The notes under the pieces were generated by a model, which saw only the letters and a program-made list of their open reading frames with translations, had not been told where the DNA came from and did no database searches. The translations under genes and the position numbers were made by a program. 64,000 nucleotides of DNA, taken from assembly GCA_029255685.2 (NCBI GenBank), contig CM055319.2, forward strand, positions 31,405,568 to 31,469,567. Direction: 5' to 3'. Each line of letters starts with the position of its first letter. Position 1 is the first letter of the stretch. The DNA is from Silene conica (lineage: Eukaryota > Streptophyta > Magnoliopsida > Caryophyllales > Caryophyllaceae). Shown in pieces: positions 23,801 to 32,946 of the stretch.

Positions 23801-25961
23801 TCTTAATAACAGCCTTTGCATCACAATGGGGAGTAGCAATAGCTTCTACCCACTTAGACACATAATCAACAGCTACAAGAATATACCTGTTACCTTGACT
23901 ACTGGGAAAGGGTCCTTGATAATCAATGCCCCAGACATCAAAAATCTCTACCTCTAAAATACCAACCTGCGGCATCTCATGTCTTTTTGAGACATTCCCA
24001 GTTCTTTGACAGGCATCACAGCTACCTACAAAATTCCTACAGTCATCATGCAAAGTAGGCCAGTAAAAACCAGACTGTAATACCTTGGCCACGGTCCTAG
24101 ATGGACCGTGGTGACCACCATATGCAGAAGAGTGACATGCTTCCAGAATGTCCTTCACCTCCCATTGGGGGACGCATCTCCGGATGAGTCCATCTCCGCA
24201 TTCCTTGAAAACATATGGGTCATCCCAAAAATACTGTTTTGCATCAAACATAAATCTCTTCTTTTGTTGCCATGACAACTCAGGAGGGATTTTACCTGTG
24301 ACAGCAAAGTTAGCAAAATCAGCATACCAAGGAGGAGGATAAGAAACTGAACTATTAATGATAAATAAACTCTCATCAGGAAATGAATCATCAATAGGTA
24401 AAGAATCTTCCCCATCAGTCAGCTGAAGGCGAGATAGGTGGTCAGCTACCACGTTTTCCGCGCCTTTCTTGTCCCTAATCTCAATGTCAAACTCTTGGAG
24501 AAGGAGTATCCATCTTAAAAGTCTTGGCTTTAAATCTTTCTTTTGGAAAAGACCTTTCAAAGCTGCATGGTCAGTGTAAACAATTACCTTATTACCTACT
24601 AAATAGGACCTGAATTTTTCTAAGGCAAAGATCACAGCTAGCATTTCCTTCTCAGTGGTGAAGTAGTTGACTTGAGTCTCATCTAGGGTGCGGCTCGCAT
24701 AGTATATAGCATTAAGAGCCCTGTTCTTCCTTTGACCTAGCACAACACCTACAACATAGTCACTAGCATCGCACATGATCTCAAATGGGAGATCCCAATC
24801 TGGTGGCTGAATGATTGGTGCTGAGATCAAAGCTTCCTTCAACCTGTTAAAAGCTGAAAGGCACTCATCAGTAAAATCAAAGACAACATCTTTAAGGAGC
24901 AATTGTGTAAGTGGTTTAGCAATTTTAGAAAAGTCCTTAATGAAACGCCTGTAAAAACCTGCGTGTCCTAAGAAACTTCTCACCCCCTTAACATTAACAG
25001 GAGGGGGTAGTTGCTCAATCACCTGCACTTTTGCCTTATCTACATGTATACCTTTATCAGATATTAGATGTCCTAACACTACCCCTTTAGTGACCATAAA
25101 CTGACACTTTTCCAAGTTTAAGACAAGGTTTACATCGATACATCGCTGCAAGACTTTATCAAGATTAGCTAAGCATTGATCAAAAGCGTTACCATAAACA
25201 GAGAAATCATCCATAAATACCTCCATGATGTTTTCTATAAAGTCAGAATAGATACCCATCATACACCTTTGAAAGGTAGCAGGAGCATTACATAACCCAA
25301 AAGGCATCCTGCGATATGCAAAAACACCCTGTGGGCAAGTAAAAGTAGTCTTACTCTGATCATCAGAATGGATGGGAATCTGGAAAAAACCTGAATAACC
25401 ATCTAGAAAACAGAAGAATTTATTAGAAGCCAGTCTTTCAGTCATTTGGTCAACAAAAGGAAGGGGGAAGTGGTCTTTCTTGGTGGCGGCATTTAACTGT
25501 CTATAATCAATGCACATCCGCCACCCAGTTACAACTCTAGTGAGTATTAACTCATTTTTATCATTTTTAACCACTGTGGTTCCTCCTTTCTTAGGAACCA
25601 CCTGAACTGGGCTAACCCACTTGGAGTTGCCAACTGAATAGATAATACCTGCATCAAGAAGTTTCATTACCTCAGCCATAACCACCTCCTGCATCTTAGG
25701 ATTCAACTTACGCTGTCCCTGTCTATAAGGCTTATGCCCTTCCTCTAACTCTATTCTGTGCATGCAAACATCAGGACTTATGCCCTTAATGTCATCCAAA
25801 GAATAACCTAAAGCTTTCCTGTTCTTTTTGAGAACAGTCATTAAGGCAGAAAGTTGGTTAGGATCAAGTTTAGAACTAACAATTGCAGGGTACTGTTCAG
25901 TATCATCTAAGAAAACATACTTAAGATTAGGAGGAAGTGGCTTACGCTCTGGTACCTTTAC
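23763..25961 (-). pseudogene. pol: Athila reverse transcriptase, RNase H and integrase N-terminal part
   Basis: A long frame with complete [48 protein letters not shown] and the active-site box [10 protein letters not shown] with both Asp. RNase H follows ([35 protein letters not shown]). The integrase zinc-binding region is [14 protein letters not shown] with CDACQR, then the first catalytic Asp in [13 protein letters not shown]. It is cut from the protease frame only by the TAG at 25962-25964 and loses frame at [11 protein letters not shown] near 23763. The RT/RNase H part itself has no stop. Confidence 0.94.
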
Positions 25962-26768
25962 CTAAACGGCCTGAACAGAATCAGTACTAATGGAATAGCA
26001 CATGTTTACCAGATTTGCATTTGCCAAGCTTATGAGCTTCTCATTCTCTTCTTCAGTAAACTCATACTCCTCTATCTCTGCTTCTATCACCTCCAGCTCT
26101 TCAGCATCCTCAGCTGGATTACCTGCACACTTATCCAAAACTGTTAGATCATCTAAGGGATCCTTGGTCAAGGATTCCCTCCAATTAAGGATAACATTCT
26201 TGTCTATAATATCAATGGAGCAACAAGTATCATCAGTAGGAGTAGTTGCCTTATGGGCAAGACTAAACTCGATAGTGTCATCTCCAACCTCTAAAGTAAT
26301 GATCCCGCGTTTGACATCTATTACAGCCCCAACTGTGTGTAAAAATGGTCTACCTAAAATAATAGGTATTTGACTATCCTCAGCAATGTCTAAAACAACG
26401 AAATCAATAGGAATAAAGAACTTTCCCACTCTAACTGGGACATCCTCTAAGACCCCTAATGGTCTTTGGGTTGATCTATCAGCCATCTGTAGGGTAATAT
26501 TGGTGACTTTAAGTCTACCTAAATTGAGTCTTTCAAAAACAGAATAAGGCATAACACTAACACTAGCCCCTAGATCACAAAGGGCTTTCCCTATAATATG
26601 ATTACCTATGGTACAAGGGATAGAAAAACTACCTGAGTCCTTCAACTTGGGTGCTATATTATTTTGTGAAAGAACATAACATTCCTCCACAAAAGCAACA
26701 GCACCGTCGTCCTGAAAATTCCTCTTACGACTCAAAATATCTTTCATGAATTTAGCATAAGAAGGTAC
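25962..26768 (-). pseudogene. pol: Athila aspartic protease region
   Basis: Open frame between two in-frame TAG codons (26769-26771 and 25962-25964). It includes the retropepsin-like motif ALCDLGASVSVMPYSVF (catalytic Asp, in the DLGAS form seen in this Gypsy branch), ADRSTQRPLGVLEDVPVRVG, DFVVLDIAEDSQIPIILGRPFL and an acidic C-terminal linker. The protease cleaves the Gag-Pol precursor. Both stop codons are consistent with C-to-T change of CAG. Confidence 0.9.
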
Positions 26769-27345
26769 CTAGGTAATTAAATCAGTGAAAGGGATGGTTA
26801 CCTCAAGATTCTTCACCATCTCCAAAAACTTACCGAATTTCCGATCCTCTTTTGAATTTTTCAGTCTTTCGGGATATGGAACGGTGACATTAGCCATAGG
26901 ATCAGCAACCTTTGGCTTTTTCACCTGTAATATCTCAGTAAGGCCTTGAACGAGGGAAGGATCCAGCGCGTCGGGAATAGAAACTGCTTTCTGCTCAGGA
27001 ACACTGGTCGGTCGACCCGGTGTAGGGGTCGGTCGACCAGACGCTGTATCATCGAAATCTTTTTGTTTTCCAGAAACTGATCTCTCGTCAGGAATCGAGG
27101 TCGGTCGACCTACAGTAGGGGTCGGTCGACCTCCTGACCTGTTGACGAGATCAATTTCTTTGTTTTGAACTTCAGCAGAATTATCCTTTTGGGCTGGTCC
27201 TTCATAAGCACGACCACTCCTAAGATTTATAGCATTCAGCGTCTCTATGGGTCCTTCACAACTAGCTGGAGAGCTAGTTGTTTGGTTGGCTATGTTTATC
27301 AATTGTTCTCCAAAAGTCTTCATAGAAGCCACTTGAGCCTTTCCC
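26769..27345 (-). pseudogene. gag: Athila gag C-terminal region with heptad motif repeats
   Basis: Frame-shifted continuation of gag, from about KAQVASMKTFGEQ to a TAG at 26769. It contains INLRSGRAYEGP, then two pairs of the 12-bp motif translated as GRPTPT(V/P)GRPTS, a 7-residue repeat. It ends with VPYPERLKNSKEDRKFGKFLEM and NLEVTIPFTDLIT, standard before the protease in Athila. The repeat is unusual for a Gag linker and is the same DNA motif as in the LTR. Confidence 0.88.
27006..27131. repeat. Two GGTCGGTCGACC pairs inside gag
   Basis: Starts at 27006/27027 and 27099/27120, each exactly 21 bp (7 codons) apart. Confidence 0.95.
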
Positions 27346-28197
27346 GGCCATCTCCAAAACCAGTTTTGTTAGAGCATGAACAAGCTCTCTCAATTCCACA
27401 ATCTCACCCGTGTTGTCAACCGTAGTAACTAGGTTCGCACTTTCAAGCTTCAGCTGGGTTGCCTCAAGCTTTTCAAAACGGGCTTCAACGGTTGTCTCAA
27501 GAGCCAACACTCTATTCATCTCCACATTCAGCCTTCGCGAATTCCCACGTGAACTCCCAAAGGCAGCCCTATGCACCGCCATGTCTTCAATGGTTTTCCA
27601 ACCCTGCATATGGTTGGTGTTGTTCTGGAATCTCCCATTGGCGGCCGCATCAAGAATCACCTTATTGTCATCGTAAAGGGCGTTGTAAAATTGGTTACAT
27701 AAGTACCATTGTTGAAAGTTATGGTGAGGGATAGAACGGACCAAACCCTTGAACCGATTCCATGCTTCACAAAATCCTTCATCTGGCCCTTGTTGAAAGT
27801 TAGTGATTTGGCTTCTCAAGTCATTGGCCTTTGCAAGAGGAAAGTATTTTCTATAAAAAGCCAATGCCAAGGAAGTCCAATCCGTAACCTCCTCAGCTGC
27901 CCTATCAAGGTAACGGTACCAATCTCGCGCAGCATCTTTCAATGAATAAAGGAACATCATTGCCAGCACCTCATCCTGAGTCACCCCGGCAGGTATGCGT
28001 ATGGAACAGCAATAATCCGTGAATGTCGCAACATGCTTCAACGGATCCTCGTTGGGCGGACCAGAAAATTGACTCCGTTCCACCAGAATGATGTGATTCG
28101 GGTGAAGCTCAAAGGAACCAGTGGTGGGAGTAGGCAAGGTGAATCCTTTTGGTAAATCTTGAACCTTTGGTTATAGGTGGTCATAAATAGTATCCAT
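27274..28197 (-). pseudogene. gag: Athila gag, capsid part
   Basis: Gag capsid of the Gypsy/Athila type, the retrotrans_gag fold that builds virus-like particles. Features include FSGPPNEDPLKHVATFTDYC, MMFLYSLKDAARDWYRYL, FYRKYFPLAKANDLRSQI and FCEAWNRFKGLVRSIPHH. A likely start ATG is at 28195-28197, followed after eight codons by an in-frame TAA (28171-28173); the longest open stretch starts at 28137. The frame shifts near 27335-27345, so the 3' open end (to 27274) is out of frame. No zinc knuckle is visible. Confidence 0.9.
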
Positions 28198-28356
28198 GTC
28201 TAAACAAGAGAGTACTCAAGCCTTCCTCTCAAAAACCTGTCTTCTAGTATGCAGAAAACAACACTAGAGGAAAAGGTAAGTAACGGTCTTAAGGAACCTA
28301 AGTTCCTTAAGACAAGAAAAATAAACTAAAAACTAATCAAACAAAATTATACCGTC

Positions 28357-28374
28357 TCCCCGACAACGGCGCCA
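28357..28374 (-). other. Primer-binding site, tRNA-Asp type
   Basis: On the minus strand TGGCGCCGTTGTCGGGGA, a few bases from the right LTR. This matches the common Asp-tRNA primer site of Athila and Tat elements. Confidence 0.88.
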
Positions 28375-28379
28375 AAATT

Positions 28380-29598
28380 TGACACCCGTCGTTGAGGGGT
28401 GCCAAAGATAAGATTTATAAAACCTCAGCTTAAACTAGATAGGATAAGTCAAGGGTCGAACCACAAGGAGACAAGGTTAATTATGTTTGCGAATTTAAAG
28501 TCTATTGCAAGTAACCAAAAAGGGGGGTTGATTTAAGATTTGAACTAACAACTAAAAGATCAAAATAAACAAGAGAATTAAAATAAGGTAAAAAGGAGAT
28601 TAGGAACTTTGGTTCCCCATGGTTAAACCAAATAACACAGTCCCAAGGAACAAAGAATAAACCTTTAGGTCAATATTCTACCCAATTCTTACGGTCTTAG
28701 GGTTACTAGAAAAGCACTAAACTTTCGTTCATAGGGCAATCCCAAAGTTGTTGTTAAACTAATCCTAATAATCTTTCAATCTTAAGGATTAGTTCACCAA
28801 CAACAATGGGGGATTGGTAATTCAATCATAAAACTATCAAAATCAAGTCTTTGCCATGGTTCCCCTAATTCCTAATCACAAGAATTAGCTATGCATGATT
28901 TTAACTATGAAACTAACAATAACAAGAATCAAGAACATCAAAGGAATCAACATAATTAAAGATGACAATAAAAGGGAAAACATGTGTTGAGAAACAACAA
29001 TAAGACGAACAATAAGATTAATTAAAAGGGAAAGATTAATTGTATCAAACTTACAAACTTAAATGGAATTCAAGAACAAAGATTGAAACTTGGAAAATAT
29101 TCTCTCTAAATTATGGAGTTTTCTCTAATCTGGGTTGCTTGACCTAATTTTCGAGTTTTGGTCTCCTTAAATAAGTTCTAATTACAAGATTAAACGAGTA
29201 AAACACGAAATAAAACCCGCGGACACAGTTGCTGGGTCGGTCGACCTAAAATCTTGGTCGGTCGACCTCTTCTGTTGATATCGGGCTTTCCGAATTCTGG
29301 GCTTTGGTCGGTCGACCTCTTTAGTGGGTTGGTCGACTTTTCCTGTACGTTTCAGCGTGAATTTGGCCCGTAAACAACACTTGGATGTGCATCCGGATCC
29401 TTGCTCCGCATTATTACTCAAAATAGCTTTCGGAGGACGATTAAAGTTCAGTTTTGCCCACTTCCGCGTATTCCTATATTTAAAACATAGAAATGCCAAA
29501 GTAAACCGTTTCGGTAGAAATAGCAACTAAAAGTCACGAAAATAAAAAAAAATACGTGCCAAAAGAATAAATAAAATGCATAAAATAGGCACGTATCA
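28380..29598 (-). repeat. 5' LTR of the first Athila element
   Basis: 1219 bp, collinear with 17586-18825 but lacking a 24-bp segment near 28626. Motif pairs at 29235/29256 and 29306/29327 keep the 21-bp pitch. Confidence 0.94.
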
Positions 29599-29985
29599 AA
29601 GAGTTCCAAGCAAAGCGTTACAGCAGATTCTACAACAGAGTCTGAGTACATGGCAGCTTCCGAAGCTGCAAAGGAAGTTATTTGGATGCGTTATTTCTTA
29701 CAAGGACTAAAAGTAGTACCTAGTGTGAAAGATCCAATCACCCTTTATTGTGATAATAGTGGTGCTATCTTCCAGGCTAAGGAGCCCAAGTCTAGTAACA
29801 AATCTAGACATGTACTCAGAAAAGCTCATCTAATAAGAGATTACGTGGAGCAAAATGAGATAGCGTTGTGCAAGATTGGAACGGATAACAACATTGCAGA
29901 TCTGCTAACTAAGGCACTACCGCATAGTAAACATGAAGGGCACATCACATCCATGGGGATAAAACGTGTTCAAGAGTTGTATTAG
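29599..29985 (+). pseudogene. pol: Outer Copia RNase H, C-terminal part
   Basis: Resumes in frame directly at the aagag TSD with SSKQSVTADSTTESEYMA and continues through ASEAAKEVIWMRYFLQGL, LYCDNSGAIFQAKEP, RHVLRKAHLIRDYVEQ and LLTKALPHSKHEGHI to a TAG at 29983-29985. This is the normal Copia pol C-terminus and it is free of stops. Together with 16346-16633 it forms the whole RNase H, cut only by the two adjacent insertions. The part corresponding to 29660-29880 is what is missing from the nested copy. Confidence 0.92.
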
Positions 29986-30608
29986 ATATTATTTGATTGA
30001 TATTCGATCATTTCAATTACTACTTAATAAAATCATTGAATTTCTTTATATTGTATTTCATGTGGATTGTATGACAATTTTGAGCACCACAAAGTGAACT
30101 GTTTTACTTTATATGTATGTTTTGTCCGTAAACACCACAATGAGCTGATAACTCAGGTGATTATTTTGTTGGTTGAAGGATGGATGGTTCAATATGCCAT
30201 AAGTCAAACGTTTGACTGATCAATAACAAATATGGGTATCTGGTACCGCATAGGACATGGTGACCACTACATAGAGTCCTAAATATTAAGATACATTAGG
30301 TGCCTGGTCGTGGATAGGACATCTATTGTGATTCCTAAAGTCGGTTCTTTTGACCATTCTTTATTTCTTGCGATATAGACAATTTTTGGGTAGTTTAGGT
30401 TTCTGTCCTAGGTCGCATCGTAAAAGGAGGCCAATCGGACTTTTATTGGGCCATTTAAGATTGTGCTTCCATCGACAGGTTATAAGTTAAGAAAAATATC
30501 CAGCCTTTATCAGGTTTTATATATATATTCCGAGTACATGCATTAAAATATATGTAGATATTTAAATAGAAGTTCGGATAGGTGAAATATCTAAGAGAGT
30601 CTACCACA
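29986..30608 (+). other. 3' untranslated region of the outer Copia element
   Basis: Noncoding; alignable by eye with the nested element's 3' region (TTTTGAGCACCACAAAGTGAACTG, AGCTGATAACTCAGG, GTCGTGGATAGGAC). The exact polypurine tract and LTR start are not clear. Confidence 0.65.
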
Positions 30609-31057
30609 TGTTTAACAACACTAAAATAAAAAGACTACTAACACGGTGGGTAGTAGCCTTGGGCCGTGTGAATCACGACTACTAACACGGTGGATAGGCC
30701 TTTTGGGCCGTGTGAATCACACATATAAGAGAACGGTTTTCTCTTATTTTCCACATGAGTTTTATCATCTAAAAACCATAAAAACAAAAGCCTCCAAAAT
30801 TAATAGTAATCAAAGTGGTAACTTGAAGGGCAATTTTCTCGGTCATCTTGGGTGCAATCCAAGGAGAATTTCTACATTAAAATTTGGGTTTATTAGGTTG
30901 TTCTTATGCCGATTCTCAATAGATCTAAAGATTATTTCTATATTCATGTCTTTTTAATTCAATTTATAGGTTTTGCATCAAATCGTCTTTTGATATAATC
31001 CTTGGCAATATTAATTAGATTAATGATTTAATGGAGATTTAAAAACTATTTCTAACA
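30609..31057 (+). repeat. 3' LTR of the outer Copia element (start uncertain)
   Basis: The last ~250 bp match 1-251. The left end is placed at TGTTTAACAAC (30609) only because it is a TG start at a suitable place; it could lie elsewhere. The end is CTAACA at 31057. Confidence 0.65.
30633..30720 (+). promoter_or_regulatory. Tandem 44-bp repeat upstream of a TATA-like box in LTR
   Basis: Units at 30633-30676 and 30677-30720, each starting GACTACTAACACGGTGG and ending CCGTGTGAATCAC. A TATAAGA follows at about 30724. The arrangement resembles duplicated enhancer elements ahead of a Copia LTR promoter; function is inferred. Confidence 0.55.
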
Positions 31058-31253
31058 ACAACATACTAGCCCAAATGTTTATTCTGCTCTGCAACACAAA
31101 ACAGAACCAGTAGCACATTCTGTCTACTACCCTCGGCTAATTCAATAATACAACTAAGTTGATCACATAATCAACATTAACATAAGGGGGTCTCATTTGA
31201 GGATTTCTGGAAAGCTAGATGTATCTCACATTGGTCACATTTCAAGAGGCATC
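31058..31253. other. Short unique flank between two retroelements
   Basis: About 196 bp of non-LTR sequence. A 22-bp stretch at 31215-31236 is the exact reverse complement of 47104-47125. No gene is seen. Confidence 0.6.
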
Positions 31254-32946
31254 TGATGGCCGATTTTTGCCGTCATTACCGGCCTTCAAACAAATTTATA
31301 AACCCGAATAAAATTAGTATTTAGTTCGGGGTTGAACACGAAGATGGTGGGAAAGTTGTATAGTTACGTTCTAATTGAAGCTAGAGTCGGCGTAATAGGT
31401 TTGTGATTGGTTAACAACTAAGAAACAATTAAAGCAAATAAATTGAGATGAAATTGATGATAAAGAGGACTAGGGTGTCGGGGGTCACCTAGGTAAGTCG
31501 GTAGCCAAACGTAGGGCAACGGACTTGTGTCACTTCTATGGTAAGTCTAGGGTCGTCTCTTCTCTCGAGTCGACTACCCTTAGGTCAAGACTAGTCCTAG
31601 CTTTCGCTACAAACCAAGCTAACCTAACACACAAACATGCTCATGAAACCCAAGACTAACGTCTAAAGCAAACAAAGCGAAGACTAATACCCAACCGTCG
31701 TTGAGGCAATTCGTCAAACACGTAACATGCAAGATGTGAAAACTTAACCAAATAAGCAAACAAGACTAACCCTAAGCATTTTTCATGGCTACTAACTACC
31801 CAAGCAAACCCCTAACCCTAGCAAAAGGACTACTCACTCATGACTAAAGAAAACATGTAAACAATTGATGGGTAAATGATAAACATGTTGGATAATGGTA
31901 AAAGCAAGCAAATGAACAAAAGAAACTTAAAGAAATGAAATAACTAAGTAAGGATTAGGAAGATTATACCATTAACTAAGGAAAAGGAAAGAACTTGGAT
32001 AACAAGATGAAGAATTCTTTCAAACCCTTCAAATTACAACCCAAAAATATCTTCTAACAATGCCCAAGAACAAAACTAAGGAGATTACTAAAGAAGGATT
32101 AACTAGATTAAAAGATTAAACTAAAATCTAAGAAGGATTAAGTATTTTTAGAGAGTTTTTGTGACTAAGTATGAGTGAATGAAACAGTAGAAAACCCTCA
32201 GAATTGCGTAAAAAGTAACGTAGAAATAAATGATACAAGTGCGGGTTTATATAGTGTGCGAAAATCTGGAAAAGGCCTCTCAGCCGGTCAACCGGTTGCC
32301 GGTGGGAGACCGGCTGGGAGTCCAAATGTTAACTTCTGATAAATTCTTCAAATGGCCTTGCTTCTCAGCCGACCGGCTGGCTGCCGGTCTGGAACCGGCT
32401 GGGAGGCTGATTTCCTCAATCTGATTTTTCCTCCTTTTTCTTGAGTGTACAGGTACCCTCAGCCGGTGGGCCGGCTGCCGGTTGTCCACCGGCTGGGAGT
32501 CCTTTCTCTTGAATCTGCCCAAAAATGCATTTTTCTTCAATCTTCGAAAATGGCTAAGTATGGGATATACTTCCCTGCCGGCTGACCGGCTGCCGGTTGG
32601 CCACCGGCTGGGAGCCTTTTTGCTTGAGTCTGAAACTTTAACGCGTTTTTCCCAAAAAGTCAAGTCAAGGTCCCCAGCCGGCCTACCGGCCGCCGGCTGG
32701 GAACCGGCTGGGAGGGCCTGGGCAAGCTTCTTGCTAATTTCTTCACATTTCTTCATAATTCGCTCTAAATTCATCTCGTTTGCTCCCGTTTCTGCGCTCC
32801 CGTCACAATACCTACAAAATGTAAACAAAAAAGGAATAGTCGAGGTAACGGGCATAAAAACGAGCAAAGGCAAGCAAAACAAGGTCATATCGGGACCGAA
32901 AATGAAGAATAAACAACGAAAATAATGACCAAAATGGAGCTCATCA
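31254..32946 (-). repeat. 3' LTR of the second Athila element
   Basis: 1693 bp, begins TGATGGCCGATTTTTGCCG and ends GGAGCTCATCA. Contains five CAGCCGG...ACCGGCTG blocks. Confidence 0.93.
32281..32715. repeat. Five CAGCCGG...ACCGGCTG blocks in the LTR
   Basis: Each ~40-bp block has a left arm (CAGCCGG), a central CCGGCTGCCGG-like core and a right arm (ACCGGCTGGGAG). Left/right arm starts are 32281/32309, 32366/32394, 32460/32488, 32575/32603 and 32675/32703, always 28 bp apart. The arms are inverted repeats and could form hairpins. Confidence 0.93.

Larger units (their letters stand above)
17586..29598 (-). mobile_element. Athila-type Gypsy element (first copy)
   Basis: It is 12,013 bp with LTRs at 17586-18825 and 28380-29598, TSD aagag at 17581-17585 and 29599-29603, and a tRNA-Asp primer site on the right. 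The coding strand is minus: gag, protease, RT, RNase H, integrase, then a third ORF near the 3' LTR. This order plus a DLGAS protease, an FMDD RT box and the extra ORF match the non-chromovirus Athila group. The LTRs differ by ~1.5% by eye plus one 24-bp indel. Two frameshifts and several nonsense codons make gag-pol inactive; a third frameshift lies in the third ORF. Confidence 0.93.
1..31057 (+). mobile_element. Old Ty1/Copia element, host of four nested insertions
   Basis: The left edge lies inside the 5' LTR and the right edge is the end of the 3' LTR at 31057. The order on the + strand is LTR, initiator-Met primer site, gag, protease, integrase, RT, RNase H, LTR, which is the Copia order. 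Inserts at 2731-11129, 14121-16345, 16634-17580 and 17586-29598 interrupt it, and the coding sense resumes after each. The two LTR ends visible here (1-251 and about 30807-31057) differ at roughly a dozen positions by eye. The polyprotein has several nonsense codons and frameshifts, so this is an old, inactive copy. The finer Copia lineage is not resolved. Confidence 0.93.
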
